Positions 7,276 through 16,619 of a stretch of DNA of 58,926 nt are shown in pieces. The position numbers and the translations under genes were made by a program. Positions within the stretch are counted from its first letter, which is position 1. Each line of letters opens with the position of its first letter. The stretch comes from CAYJBH01 sp964370605. Lineage in GTDB: Bacteria > Bacillota > Clostridia > Oscillospirales > Ruminococcaceae. The stretch covers positions 1-58,926 of the forward strand of contig CAYJJX010000017.1 in the NCBI GenBank assembly GCA_964370605.1, in the 5' to 3' direction. The notes under the pieces were generated by a model. It ran no database searches. It was not told the origin of the DNA and saw nothing but the letters and a program-made list of their open reading frames with translations.

Positions 7276-9906
7276 ATGGCAACAGGCTTTTTAAAGGTCA
7301 ATACCATGACCGCAAACGGTATCGCCCCTATCTCGGCAGCAACGGTCAACGTTACTAAAGAAGAAAACGGCGTCATCGTCTTTGACTATAGTTTCAATAC
7401 CAATGCAGACGGCATCGCCGATGCGGTGGAACTCACAGCACCAAAGCGAGAGCTATCTCTTTCGGTTGAAAATACCGAAATGCCTTATGCAATCTACGAC
7501 CTTTTGGTCACGGCAAGCGGTTTTCTTCCTGTCACGGTAAGTGGGCTGCAAATTTTCGCCGAAGAGACTACACTGATGAATATATCCATGATCAGCGAAT
7601 CAGACGGTGTCAACTATGACAATTCAATAAACAACATTGTTGTTGACCCACACACGCTCTACTCAAATTCAGGAGGAAGCAGTCTCGCACCTCTTTCGCT
7701 CAGTAGCATACCACGTGTGCTTAGCGAACCTATTATCCCGACAAACATTACCGTCCATCTCGGAATTCCGAACGAGAGTGCCAGCAATGTGTCAATACCG
7801 TTCAAAGATTATATCAAAAACGTCGCTTCGTATGAAATATATCCTTCATGGCCTGCCGAAGCGCTCAGAGCAAATATTTACGCCCAGATTTCGGTTGCGC
7901 TCAACAGAGTTTATACTGAATGGTATCGCAGTAAAGGTTATAGCTTTCAGATTACAAATTCACCGAGCTATGACCAAAAATATGCCCACAATGCCCCCAC
8001 ATTCGAAAGTGTAACAACCATTGTGGACGAAGTCTTTAACAACTATATACGCAACAATGGCAATGTCGAGCCGTATTTCTCTTCCTACTGCGACGGAGTA
8101 ATAGTCAGCTGTGACGGCATGAAACAGTGGGGGTCAAAAGATCTTGCAGAGGACGGATACAGTGCGATCGAGATACTGAAATATTATTATGGCGACGGAG
8201 TTACCATCTATGAAAACAACAACTTCCAAGACCTCAAAGAAAGTTATCCCGGCACACCACTAAAGGTTGGCTCCACCGGTGACGATGTCAAAACGATTCA
8301 ACGACAACTTGATCGCATAGCCAAAGACTTCCCGTTCTTTGGCAGCTTGACCGCAGACGGTGTTTTCGGCACAGGAACCGAAGCGGTCGTCAAAAAGTTC
8401 CAAAAACAGTTTGCATTCCAGGATGACGGCGTCGTCGGCCCGTCCACATGGTATGGTATAAGTTATATCTATATCTCGGTTAAAAAGCTAGCTCAACTCA
8501 CAAGTGAGGGAGAAAAACCTACCGGTGAACCTCCAACCGGAGACCTTGACGATGAAATCCTCGAGGTAGGCAGCTCCGGAAGTAAGGTCGAGGAAATGCA
8601 GTGTTATCTCAGCTTTATATCACAGTATAATCAAAATATACCAGACGTTGTTGCAGACGGTATATTCGGTCCTGCTACCGAGACGGCTGTCATAGCCTTT
8701 CAGAACTACTATGACCTGAAAGCCGATGGACTGGTCGGAGAGCAAACATGGGCTAAAATCAAGGAGGTTTACGACGAGTTTTACGAAGACCTGCTGCCAC
8801 CGGAACAACTCGGTCCAAACGCATATCCCGGTACCGCTTTGAAGGTTGGTTCAACCGGTGATAATGTGCGAAGAATTCAGTTTTGGATAAACATCATTAG
8901 TTATAACTTTACCGACATCGAAAGCGTGTCTTCAGATGGCATCTTCGGCTCCGGTACCGAGGCGGCTGTCATTGACTTCCAAAGCTATTTCGGCCTCACT
9001 GCAGATGGAATCGTCGGCGAGGTCACCTGGAACAAAATGTTTGAAGCATATGCCGCCACCGACAATGGACTTCTCGATCCGGATCAGCGACCCGGTGAAT
9101 ATGGCGGTACCGCCCTGCGTCAAGGTTCGACCGGTCAGCAGGTCAAGGAAGCGCAGTTCTACCTGTTTGTCCTGTCTTCTTACTACCAAGAGATTGAGCC
9201 CATCGAATATGATGGTCTTTTCGGATCCAAGACCACGGCCGCTGTACGAGCGTTCCAGCGTCTTTTCGACCTGAGCGACGACGGCGTAATCGGAATCCTA
9301 ACATGGACCGCACTATACGAACAATATACAACTCTTCGCGCCGACGATGGAAATGTCAGAGCGTTTTTCCTTACCGAATATCCCGACTTTGAGCTCCGAG
9401 AAGGAGCAAACGGCGAACAGGTGTCGCAGATACAATACTGGCTGAACTATATCGCGCTCTATATCAACAGCATCGTTCCACCCGACGTCGATGCCGATTT
9501 TGCTCTCGACACCACCGAGGCGGTGAAAAGCTTCCAGCTGCTTGTAGGGCTCACTGCCACCGGCATTGTAGACGAATCAACATGGGAAAAATTGCAGTTC
9601 TCTTACGCGTCCCTTGTCTCACTCTATCAAAAAGCGCCGTATGAAAGTGGCGAATACTTCTCCCCCACCGATTATCCCGGCTATGTTTTGACCATAGGTT
9701 CGCTCGGACCTGCCGTTCTTTCGCTCCAACAACGCATGGATCGTATCGCCTCACGTTACGGCTCACCGTTCTTCGTGCCGACAGACGGACTGTTTAAACA
9801 AAGCACATTCGATGCAACAAAGCAGTTCCAAGAACAACTCGGACTCAAGATGACCGGAGTGGTGACAAAAGAAACATGGGATGCTATCTTTTCTTTACCA
9901 ATATAA
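7276..9906 (+). CDS. SpoIID/LytB-like protein with six peptidoglycan-binding repeats
   Basis: 876 residues in three parts. Residues 1-105 look like a carboxypeptidase-regulatory/Ig-like fold. Residues about 172-305 resemble the SpoIID/LytB domain (VSIPFKDYIKNVASYEIYPS, then WPAEALRANIYAQISVALNR); E187 aligns with the catalytic glutamate of SpoIID lytic transglycosylase. Then come six PG_binding_1 repeats at about 328-393, 428-494, 521-587, 612-680, 706-772 and 803-871, each with the form L.xGS.G..V...Q and DG.FG..T..AV..FQ...GL..DG.VG..TW. No signal peptide or membrane segment is visible, which is odd for a wall-binding protein; it could act in the mother cell or spore, or leave by another route. 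ATG 7276 follows AAGGAG. Likely monocistronic. Binding to peptidoglycan is a family-level inference. Confidence 0.8.
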   Translation: MATGFLKVNTMTANGIAPISAATVNVTKEENGVIVFDYSFNTNADGIADAVELTAPKRELSLSVENTEMPYAIYDLLVTASGFLPVTVSGLQIFAEETTLMNISMISESDGVNYDNSINNIVVDPHTLYSNSGGSSLAPLSLSSIPRVLSEPIIPTNITVHLGIPNESASNVSIPFKDYIKNVASYEIYPSWPAEALRANIYAQISVALNRVYTEWYRSKGYSFQITNSPSYDQKYAHNAPTFESVTTIVDEVFNNYIRNNGNVEPYFSSYCDGVIVSCDGMKQWGSKDLAEDGYSAIEILKYYYGDGVTIYENNNFQDLKESYPGTPLKVGSTGDDVKTIQRQLDRIAKDFPFFGSLTADGVFGTGTEAVVKKFQKQFAFQDDGVVGPSTWYGISYIYISVKKLAQLTSEGEKPTGEPPTGDLDDEILEVGSSGSKVEEMQCYLSFISQYNQNIPDVVADGIFGPATETAVIAFQNYYDLKADGLVGEQTWAKIKEVYDEFYEDLLPPEQLGPNAYPGTALKVGSTGDNVRRIQFWINIISYNFTDIESVSSDGIFGSGTEAAVIDFQSYFGLTADGIVGEVTWNKMFEAYAATDNGLLDPDQRPGEYGGTALRQGSTGQQVKEAQFYLFVLSSYYQEIEPIEYDGLFGSKTTAAVRAFQRLFDLSDDGVIGILTWTALYEQYTTLRADDGNVRAFFLTEYPDFELREGANGEQVSQIQYWLNYIALYINSIVPPDVDADFALDTTEAVKSFQLLVGLTATGIVDESTWEKLQFSYASLVSLYQKAPYESGEYFSPTDYPGYVLTIGSLGPAVLSLQQRMDRIASRYGSPFFVPTDGLFKQSTFDATKQFQEQLGLKMTGVVTKETWDAIFSLPI

Positions 9907-9978
9907 TTGATATGCAGACAGGGCATAGTTTCTCGGTTAAAGTGATATTGATGCTTCACAAAACTAACCTTATTACAC

Positions 9979-10007
9979 TTGCAATAACGAGCGGTTAATG
10001 GTATACT
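9979..10007 (+). promoter_or_regulatory. Promoter of fbp
   Basis: TTGCAA (9979-9984), 17-bp spacer, TATACT (10002-10007). The predicted start of transcription is near 10014, which lies downstream of the ATG at 10008 and so decides the fbp start codon. Confidence 0.65.
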
Positions 10008-10037
10008 ATGTTAAAAATAAATCGAAGAGGTAACCGC

Positions 10038-12005
10038 TTGCTTACAAATGACGAACTGAAATATCTCAAACTGTTGTCGCAGAGCTACCCCACGATACAG
10101 ACGGCATCTACCGAGATCATCAATCTCTCTGCCATTCTCAACCTACCTAAAGGAACCGAACATTTTATCAGTGATATACATGGAGAATATGAGGTGTTTT
10201 TGCACATTGTCAAAAACGCCTCCGGCTCCATAAAGCGTAAAATCGAAAGTTGTTTCGGTGACAGCATATCTCAGAAAGAAAAAGATATGCTTGCTACCAT
10301 CATCTACTATCCGGTTGAAAAATTGGAAGAACAGTCGGCAAAAGGACTTTGCGATGAAAATTGGTATCGAACCATACTCATTCGCATGGTCATGGTCTGC
10401 CGTGTAGTGACCTCAAAATATACCCGCTCAAAAGTGCGTAAATCATTGCCGGAAGATTTCCGTTACATTATCGACGAGCTAATGTACACCGACAACTACG
10501 AAATGAACAAACAGGAATATTTCGATAATATCTTGACCAGCATAATTGAAACAGAACGCGCCGACAGTTTTATCATAGAACTATCGGCTCTCATTCTCAA
10601 CATGATTATCGATCGATTGCATATAATCGGGGATATCTTTGACAGAGGAAGCGGTGCACATCTTGTAATGGAACATCTTTGCAATAGCGACAAGGTGGAT
10701 ATACAGTGGGGCAACCACGACATTGTCTGGATGGCGGCGGCACTCGGACATCCTGCATCTATCGCGAATGTCATACGAAACAGCATCCGTTACAACAATT
10801 TTAGTTGTTTAGAAGAGGGATATGGTTTAAATATCCGCCCTCTTGCAGTCTTTGCCCAAGAGCAATATCGTGACGACCCGTGCGCCGGTTTTATTCCGAA
10901 ATACGTAAAATCTACTCAAGATGACAGGGTAGAACTCAGCAATATCGAAATTGCCACCAAGGTGCATAAAGCTATAACCATCATCCAGTTAAAATTAGAA
11001 GGACAAATCATCAAGAACCGTCCCGAATTCAACATGAAAGATCGTATGCAGCTTGGAAATATCGATCATCATAAAGGAACAATCGTAATCGATGGAGTGG
11101 AGTATACTTTAAACGACACCCACTTCCCCACTGTTGATCCGCTCAACCCATATGAACTGACTGCCGAAGAGCAGCTCGTGATGGAACAATTGCAGGCTTC
11201 GTTCATACACAACACATTGTTGGAACGCCATGTACACTTTCTTTTCAAGAAGGGCGGAATGTATCGAATCTACAACGACAACCTGCTATATCACGGCTGT
11301 ATCCCGATGTATGAGGATGGTTCGTTTGCCGTATTTAAACTGGACGGGAAAGAATACAGCGGAAAATCGTATCTCGACCTCTGTGACAAAATTTGTCGAC
11401 AGGCAGGCTATAGCAAAGGCGCAGAACGACAATTCGGGTTGGATTTCATGTGGTTTTTGTGGTGTGGATGCTATTCGCCACTCAACGGAAAAACAAAAAT
11501 GACGACTTTTGAGCGTGCATTCATCTCAGATGAGTCCTGCTGGACTGAACCGAAAGACCATTATTACGATAATATCAAGAACCGTACCGCCGCCGAAATG
11601 ATACTGCGTGAGTTCGGCATAAAGGCTCGTTGCTCCCACATTGTCAATGGCCATGTCCCGATTAAAATTGCTAAAGGCGAATCGCCCATTAAGGCAGGCG
11701 GCAAATTGCTTATTATAGACGGCGGTATCTCAAAGGCTTACCAAAAAGTGACCGGTATCTCAGGGTACACCCTTATTTCTAACAGCTATCAGCTTCTTCT
11801 GTCGGAACATCAGCCGTTCAAGAGCATTTCCGAAGTTATCGAGACGGACGATGATATGCACTCAAAAAACATACCGGTGGAGCAATACCAAGAACGTATC
11901 ACCATATCCAAAACCGACAAGGGCGATATTCTTGCCGCAAAGATTTACGACTTGAAAATGCTCCTGAAGGCATATCGTGACGGCATTATTAAACAAATAG
12001 GGTGA
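10038..12005 (+). CDS. fbp: Fructose-1,6-bisphosphatase, class III (Firmicutes type)
   Basis: Hydrolyses fructose-1,6-bisphosphate to fructose-6-phosphate in gluconeogenesis. 655 residues, close to the roughly 670 of the Bacillus enzyme. It carries metallophosphoesterase-like motifs: FISDIHGEYEVF near residue 45, IIGDIFDRGSGAH near 197, WGNHD near 220 and NGHVPIK in the C-terminal part. The frame opens at ATG 10008, but that codon lies before the predicted transcription start; TTG 10038 is preceded by AAGAGG (10025-10030) at 7 nt and gives the family's expected N-terminus. It is followed by citrate synthase, which has its own promoter. A gluconeogenic enzyme fits a uronate- and amino-acid-using anaerobe. 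Confidence 0.92.
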   Translation: MLTNDELKYLKLLSQSYPTIQTASTEIINLSAILNLPKGTEHFISDIHGEYEVFLHIVKNASGSIKRKIESCFGDSISQKEKDMLATIIYYPVEKLEEQSAKGLCDENWYRTILIRMVMVCRVVTSKYTRSKVRKSLPEDFRYIIDELMYTDNYEMNKQEYFDNILTSIIETERADSFIIELSALILNMIIDRLHIIGDIFDRGSGAHLVMEHLCNSDKVDIQWGNHDIVWMAAALGHPASIANVIRNSIRYNNFSCLEEGYGLNIRPLAVFAQEQYRDDPCAGFIPKYVKSTQDDRVELSNIEIATKVHKAITIIQLKLEGQIIKNRPEFNMKDRMQLGNIDHHKGTIVIDGVEYTLNDTHFPTVDPLNPYELTAEEQLVMEQLQASFIHNTLLERHVHFLFKKGGMYRIYNDNLLYHGCIPMYEDGSFAVFKLDGKEYSGKSYLDLCDKICRQAGYSKGAERQFGLDFMWFLWCGCYSPLNGKTKMTTFERAFISDESCWTEPKDHYYDNIKNRTAAEMILREFGIKARCSHIVNGHVPIKIAKGESPIKAGGKLLIIDGGISKAYQKVTGISGYTLISNSYQLLLSEHQPFKSISEVIETDDDMHSKNIPVEQYQERITISKTDKGDILAAKIYDLKMLLKAYRDGIIKQIG

Positions 12006-12092
12006 CAAAAACTAAAAAAACACTAGCTGTCATGACAACCGATTCTAGCCATCAAGGCTTTTTGTCTGTTCGTCAAAATATAACACCGTGAT

Positions 12093-12121
12093 TTGACAGA
12101 AACACAACAATTTGATATACT
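12093..12121 (+). promoter_or_regulatory. Promoter of citrate synthase gene
   Basis: TTGACA (12093-12098), 17-bp spacer, TATACT (12116-12121); near consensus. An AAAGGGGG ribosome binding site (12141-12147 region) and ATG 12153 follow directly. Confidence 0.8.
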
Positions 12122-12152
12122 AAAAAAGATAACATAAAACAAAGGGGGCTAA

Positions 12153-13514
12153 ATGGAACATATCATATCTCAAATTACGACCGATATACTGGAACACACT
12201 CAAATAGCCGAAAAACATAATGTTATTGAGCCAGAACTTTTCAAAGTACATGAAGTCATGCAGGGATTGCGTGACAAAAACGGCAAGGGTGTGCTCACAG
12301 GCCTTACCAACGTTTCCGATGTCGTTGCCTTCAAAAATGTAGACGGCGAACAGGTGCCTTGCGAAGGTGAACTGTATTATCGTGGCATAAATGTCACCGA
12401 TATTGTCGACAGCTGCATCGAGGAAAAGCGTCACGGATTTGAAGAGATTTCCTATCTCCTGCTCTTTGGCGAGCAACCATCTGCCAAAGACTGCGATTGG
12501 ATGAAACAGATGTTTAATAAATATCGCTCACTGCCGTCACACTTCGTACGTGATATCATCATGAAATCGCCGAGCTCAAACATTATGATCAGCCTTGCTC
12601 GAGCGGTGCTTAATCTTTATAGTTATGACGACAAGGCAGAAGATCTATCACTTTCTAACATTCTGCGTCAGTCGATAGAGCTGATTGCGGTTTTCCCGAT
12701 GATGGCAATATACAGCTATCAGGCATACTGTTATTACCACAAAAACGAACTATTCTTCATTCGCCCGCCAAAGGCGGAACTTTCTACTGCGGAAAATATT
12801 CTGCAAATGCTCCGTCCCGACGGTTCTTACACAGATCTTGAGGCGCAGGTTTTGGACGTCGCCCTTATCCTTCATGCTGAGCACGGCGGCGGTAACAACT
12901 CTACCTTTACGACCCGCGTAGTAACCACCGCAGGCACCGACACCTATTCCGCAATAGCCGCAGGTCTTTCTTCTCTGAAAGGCCCAAAACACGGTGGTGC
13001 GAACATCAAGGTTGTCGGAATGTTTGACGACATGAAATCTAAACTCAAGGATTGGAACGATGATGCCGAGATCACGGCATACCTCGAACAGCTTCTTGAC
13101 AAAAAAGGGTTCGACAACAGCGGACTGATCTACGGAATGGGACATGCGGTTTATTCACTGTCTGATCCCAGAACCGAAATCTTCAAACGTTTTGTAAAAA
13201 GCCTATCTACCAGTAAAGGTCGTGAAAAAGAGTATAACCTATATAGCAAGGTTGCAACTCTCGCACCGCAGATAATCGGCAACCGCCGCAAGATTTATAA
13301 GGGTGTCGCCGCTAACATCGACTTTTACAGTGGTTTTGTCTATGACATGTTGGATCTGCCCATGGAACTTTATACTCCGCTCTTTGCCATCTCCCGCATC
13401 GTCGGTTGGTCGGCGCACCGTATGGAGGAACTTGAAAGCGCAGGAAAGATTATCCGTCCTGCCTACAAACCGGTCACACCGCATAAACCTTATGTTAAAC
13501 TGAGCGATAGATAA
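12153..13514 (+). CDS. Citrate synthase
   Basis: Condenses acetyl-CoA with oxaloacetate, here probably feeding 2-oxoglutarate and glutamate synthesis. 453 residues, longer than the usual 370-430 because of an N-terminal helical extension as seen in clostridial versions. Active-site residues are in place: histidines in LILHAEHGGGNNSTF (H241, H244) and GPKHGGAN (H280), H331 in GMGHAVYSLSDPR, and the catalytic aspartate in NIDFYSG (D390). The usual GHRVY reads GHAVY, so the arginine after H331 is replaced by alanine; methylcitrate synthase activity cannot be excluded. It has its own strong promoter and ends at a strong terminator shared with the convergent cyclase operon. Confidence 0.92.
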   Translation: MEHIISQITTDILEHTQIAEKHNVIEPELFKVHEVMQGLRDKNGKGVLTGLTNVSDVVAFKNVDGEQVPCEGELYYRGINVTDIVDSCIEEKRHGFEEISYLLLFGEQPSAKDCDWMKQMFNKYRSLPSHFVRDIIMKSPSSNIMISLARAVLNLYSYDDKAEDLSLSNILRQSIELIAVFPMMAIYSYQAYCYYHKNELFFIRPPKAELSTAENILQMLRPDGSYTDLEAQVLDVALILHAEHGGGNNSTFTTRVVTTAGTDTYSAIAAGLSSLKGPKHGGANIKVVGMFDDMKSKLKDWNDDAEITAYLEQLLDKKGFDNSGLIYGMGHAVYSLSDPRTEIFKRFVKSLSTSKGREKEYNLYSKVATLAPQIIGNRRKIYKGVAANIDFYSGFVYDMLDLPMELYTPLFAISRIVGWSAHRMEELESAGKIIRPAYKPVTPHKPYVKLSDR

Positions 13515-13529
13515 TCAATATTAACATTA

Positions 13530-13566
13530 AAACAACCCCCGATGTCATATGCATCGGGGGTTGTTT
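13530..13566. terminator. Bidirectional intrinsic terminator
   Basis: A GC-rich 15-bp stem (13530-13544 with 13552-13566), 7-nt loop TCATATG, flanked by A and T tracts. It lies between the convergent citrate synthase gene and the CHASE2 cyclase gene. Confidence 0.9.
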
Positions 13567-13577
13567 AGCGCATTTCA

Positions 13578-15434
13578 TTACTGTTCTCGTTTCATATCAT
13601 CATCTATAATTCTTACCGCACGGTAAACCTCAAAATCTTTATCCAATCCTTTCATCGCAAAGTCATTTCCAAGATACTCAAACTCAATTCTTCCATCTAG
13701 CGACTCGGCCATTTCTCGGCTAACATACACCTCTCCGGATTTAGCAATGTTTTCAAGCCTTGAGGCTGTGTTTACGGTGTCTCCGATGACAGTATAATCC
13801 ATTCGAGAAGACGAACCTATATTTCCAACAACCGCAGACCCACAGTTCACCCCAATTCCGCAACCGAGTGAATATCCGTATTCCGCCTCCAACTCATCCG
13901 ATAGTATTGATATTTTGGCCGCGATTTCGAGGGCAGTCTTAACCGCTTTGTACTGATAGTCTTCCTGCACGATCGGAGCACCCCAAAAAGCCATGGTGCA
14001 ATCACCAATATATTTGTCAAGCGTGCCTCGATTGTGCAGAATGCTCTCGCTTGAAACGGTCAGTATCTTGTTTAGCAGTTCTACAACCTTAGAGGCCGGT
14101 AGTATCGAGGACAACGTCGTAAATCCTCGAATGTCGGCAAACATTACCGCTATGTTCACGGTTCTCCNNNNNNNNNNCGCTAGCTTTCTTGGATTATTTG
14201 TTTTCAAAAGTTCTGTCACAATTTCCGGAGCAACATATCGCTGAAAGGTAAAGGAGATTCTCTGTCTCTCGGACAGTTCTCGAAAGTAGTTTGTAATTAT
14301 GGAAACCAAATACGCGGCTCCCAACGCTATGACTCCAAACAAAACATTTATTATCACATCAAGTTGGAACATCAACAGACAAATCGCAAGCCACACACCG
14401 TTTCCAACTAACCAAAACACGGTCGAAGCAATAAACTTTTGTCGATGCAAAAACGCAAAGCAAAAAAAGGACAGGATAAACACAATGACATACTGAAGCT
14501 GAATTGGTTCACTTTTAGAATATCCGTTGAGCAGCGCACCGATTGCATTCGCCTGATATTCTACACCATACATTGTCTCGGCCGGTGATATCGGTGTCTG
14601 ATATTCATCGCGAAGACCGGGAGAATATGGGCCTATAAGCACAATTTTATCTTTGAAAAACTGTGGGGACACCGTTCCGTCCACAAGATCAGCAACCGAA
14701 ACACCATCACTATACGAGTTCGGCAGCGACTGTTGTACGACATACCACCGACCTCGACTATCGGTAGGCGGCGCTTGTGGCAATGCAAGACCTGAAATCT
14801 TTGAATATTCTTCGGCGATAACTCGATAAAAAGCCGGTATGACACTGCCATCGGGAAGAATAATCTCCCAAATTGCATGTCGCAAAACTCCGTCACCGTC
14901 CAGCATGGCATTTACATGCCCATGCTTTGCGCTTTCATTCAGCTCTTCATATGGCTCGGCAAAATCGGTAATTATATAATCATCGATATAAAATGACCCA
15001 TCTTGATTCGTAACCAGTTCACTGCCAAAAAAAGCAAAAGATCCAACAACTACGTTGCCTGCCTCCCCTGCTGCCTTTGCCAATCTTGCGTCGCTTTCAG
15101 GGTTTGACTCTGTGTCAAAAACCGTATCCAGACCTATTATTGCGGGACGTGCCTCTGGATCAGAATTAAGATATTCGATAGCACTTGCAAGCACCTCTCT
15201 ATCCCACGGCCACGACCCAAACCGTTCAATCGCCTTTTCATCAATTCCGATAATGACAATTCGCTCATCGGGCGTGGTCGGGCGTTGATAAATTGCATCG
15301 TTTACCGAATTATAAAAACCGGATATCAAACCGGAAGCGCAGATAGCGGTAACCGCTACTGCGCCTATTAAAGCCAATATTAATCTTCGGGAAAATCTAC
15401 CCAACATTGCCTCACATATTCTCAAAATAGCCAA
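13578..15434 (-). CDS. CHASE2-domain class III adenylate cyclase
   Basis: Membrane sensor cyclase, likely making cAMP. About 618 residues: one N-terminal membrane segment (15-38), an extracellular CHASE2 domain (about 45-310, starting RIVIIGIDEKAIERFGSWPW), three membrane segments (about 317-395) and a C-terminal cyclase domain (about 430-590). Metal-binding aspartates are in MFADIRGFT and DKYIGDCTMAFWGAP; the lysine in DKYIGD and the aspartate in MDYTVIGDTVNTASR fit ATP rather than GTP. A 10-N gap interrupts codons just before the cyclase domain, where LGGE-like residues are expected; the frame is kept. Start is uncertain: the frame opens at TTG 15434 without a clear ribosome binding site, and ATG 15407 is an alternative. 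It is last in a four-gene minus-strand operon, 38 nt after the FecR gene. Confidence 0.88.
   Translation of the reverse strand: MAILRICEAMLGRFSRRLILALIGAVAVTAICASGLISGFYNSVNDAIYQRPTTPDERIVIIGIDEKAIERFGSWPWDREVLASAIEYLNSDPEARPAIIGLDTVFDTESNPESDARLAKAAGEAGNVVVGSFAFFGSELVTNQDGSFYIDDYIITDFAEPYEELNESAKHGHVNAMLDGDGVLRHAIWEIILPDGSVIPAFYRVIAEEYSKISGLALPQAPPTDSRGRWYVVQQSLPNSYSDGVSVADLVDGTVSPQFFKDKIVLIGPYSPGLRDEYQTPISPAETMYGVEYQANAIGALLNGYSKSEPIQLQYVIVFILSFFCFAFLHRQKFIASTVFWLVGNGVWLAICLLMFQLDVIINVLFGVIALGAAYLVSIITNYFRELSERQRISFTFQRYVAPEIVTELLKTNNPRKLAXXXXRTVNIAVMFADIRGFTTLSSILPASKVVELLNKILTVSSESILHNRGTLDKYIGDCTMAFWGAPIVQEDYQYKAVKTALEIAAKISILSDELEAEYGYSLGCGIGVNCGSAVVGNIGSSSRMDYTVIGDTVNTASRLENIAKSGEVYVSREMAESLDGRIEFEYLGNDFAMKGLDKDFEVYRAVRIIDDDMKREQ
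14169..14178. other. Assembly gap (10 N)
   Basis: Ten undetermined bases lie inside the cyclase gene. Reading continues in frame on both sides and the missing residues match a conserved short linker, so the true gap is probably about this size. Confidence 0.95.
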
Positions 15435-15472
15435 CGGAAATACTGTTTGTGAACAAATTAAAACCTATAATA

Positions 15473-16618
15473 TTAATCTCCGTCTTCGTCATCTTCTTCG
15501 TCATCTTCTTCGTCATCATCATCGTCATCGTTGCTCTGAGGTTGTGTTGTCGCCGGAGCGGTGGTGGGGGCTGGCGGTTGTGTCGTATTTGTCGTATTAT
15601 TCCCGCCTATCGATCCTGTGGTGCCTGCCGACCCTGTCGCAGTGGCATTATTGACTATGTAATCATCATCGCCATCATCGCCATCATCGTCATCTCCGCC
15701 GTCGCCGTCGTCCGAATCATCGTCATCGTCGTCGTCATCAACGTTTGCGTTATTTCCGCCACCGCTGTTTTGATTATCGTCATCATCATCAATGTTTGCG
15801 TTATTTCCGCCACCACTGTTTTGACTGTCATCATCGTCATCATCGTCATCATCATCGTCATCGTCGTCATCGTCTACGCCGCTCAAACCTGCGCCGACAC
15901 CCGAGTCGGCTCCGCCCGCGCTTACAGCAGGAATATTTGCAAGATTCTCGTCGCTTGCTGATGCAACTACAAAGTCCGGCAAATCATCGATAGTCAGATC
16001 ATCAAACATTACGTTTATCATTCCGTGTTGCGGAATATCGGTAATAATCACTCGCTGTCCTGCAAGTAATGTAATTTCACGAATCTCACCCGGTATGGAA
16101 TCGTCGACGGTTATAACCACTTCGCCGTCAATCAAACCATATTCGGTGCTGTATTCATTCTCTAAAATCCAGCCACTTGTTCCCCTTATACTGGAAACCA
16201 TGGTAGAGGTTCGAATGTCCAGCGTTTCTTCATCGGTCAACGGTGCCGTCACGTCGAAAAACAATTTGCCGTCATTTAGTACAAGTTCCAACTGTTGATC
16301 GTCTTTTCGAAAAATACAGTTTGAGCTTTCGTCCAACATGACCGATTTTGTCTCGTCTAAACTGACATAGGCATAGCTCTTTTCCATGGTCGAAAGTTCA
16401 TTGCCGTCCGTCATTCTCATGCCTTCTAAAACTTCAAGTTCTGTGGCATTCATATCTGTGAGATGAACCGTTCCCTCGGTTTTTATCAACCGCATAACCG
16501 CCGCAGTGGTGGAGGGTATCAACATAAAAATTGTTATTGCAACAGCCAAGATGAAGACAACGCCGACCGCAATTCCAACATTTCGTTTTGTCAGATGCTT
16601 TGTGAAATCAAAATACAT
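15473..16618 (-). CDS. FecR-domain protein with aspartate-rich C-terminal tail
   Basis: 381 residues. One membrane segment at about 14-37 anchors an exported FecR domain (about 45-200, ending in the RTSTMVSSIRGTSGW-type core and LLAGQRVII). The rest, from about residue 235, is low complexity: a run of 16 Asp, two copies of QNSGGGNNAN, further Asp runs, a Thr/Pro linker and an acidic end (DDDDDDEEDDEEDDEDGD). Such a tail could bind calcium or other cations outside the cell; that is inference. The gene starts 1 nt after the HD-GYP stop, with AAGGGA 9 nt before the ATG, and is followed by the CHASE2 cyclase. FecR and CHASE2 proteins are often neighbours in other bacteria and may form one sensory unit. 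Confidence 0.82.
   Translation of the reverse strand: MYFDFTKHLTKRNVGIAVGVVFILAVAITIFMLIPSTTAAVMRLIKTEGTVHLTDMNATELEVLEGMRMTDGNELSTMEKSYAYVSLDETKSVMLDESSNCIFRKDDQQLELVLNDGKLFFDVTAPLTDEETLDIRTSTMVSSIRGTSGWILENEYSTEYGLIDGEVVITVDDSIPGEIREITLLAGQRVIITDIPQHGMINVMFDDLTIDDLPDFVVASASDENLANIPAVSAGGADSGVGAGLSGVDDDDDDDDDDDDDDDDSQNSGGGNNANIDDDDDNQNSGGGNNANVDDDDDDDDSDDGDGGDDDDGDDGDDDYIVNNATATGSAGTTGSIGGNNTTNTTQPPAPTTAPATTQPQSNDDDDDDEEDDEEDDEDGD
15741..15824 (-). repeat. Direct repeat inside the FecR gene tail
   Basis: Two copies of a roughly 33-bp unit (15741-15773 and 15792-15824) encode QNSGGGNNAN followed by Asp runs; GAT-type triplet runs flank them from about 15483 to 15885. Copy number is likely to vary through slippage. 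Confidence 0.75.
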
Positions 16619-16619
16619 T

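Noticed and set aside
15449..15961. 170-codon plus-strand ORF rich in Ile/Val
   Set aside because: It is the antisense of the triplet repeats in the FecR gene tail; low complexity and no start signals.
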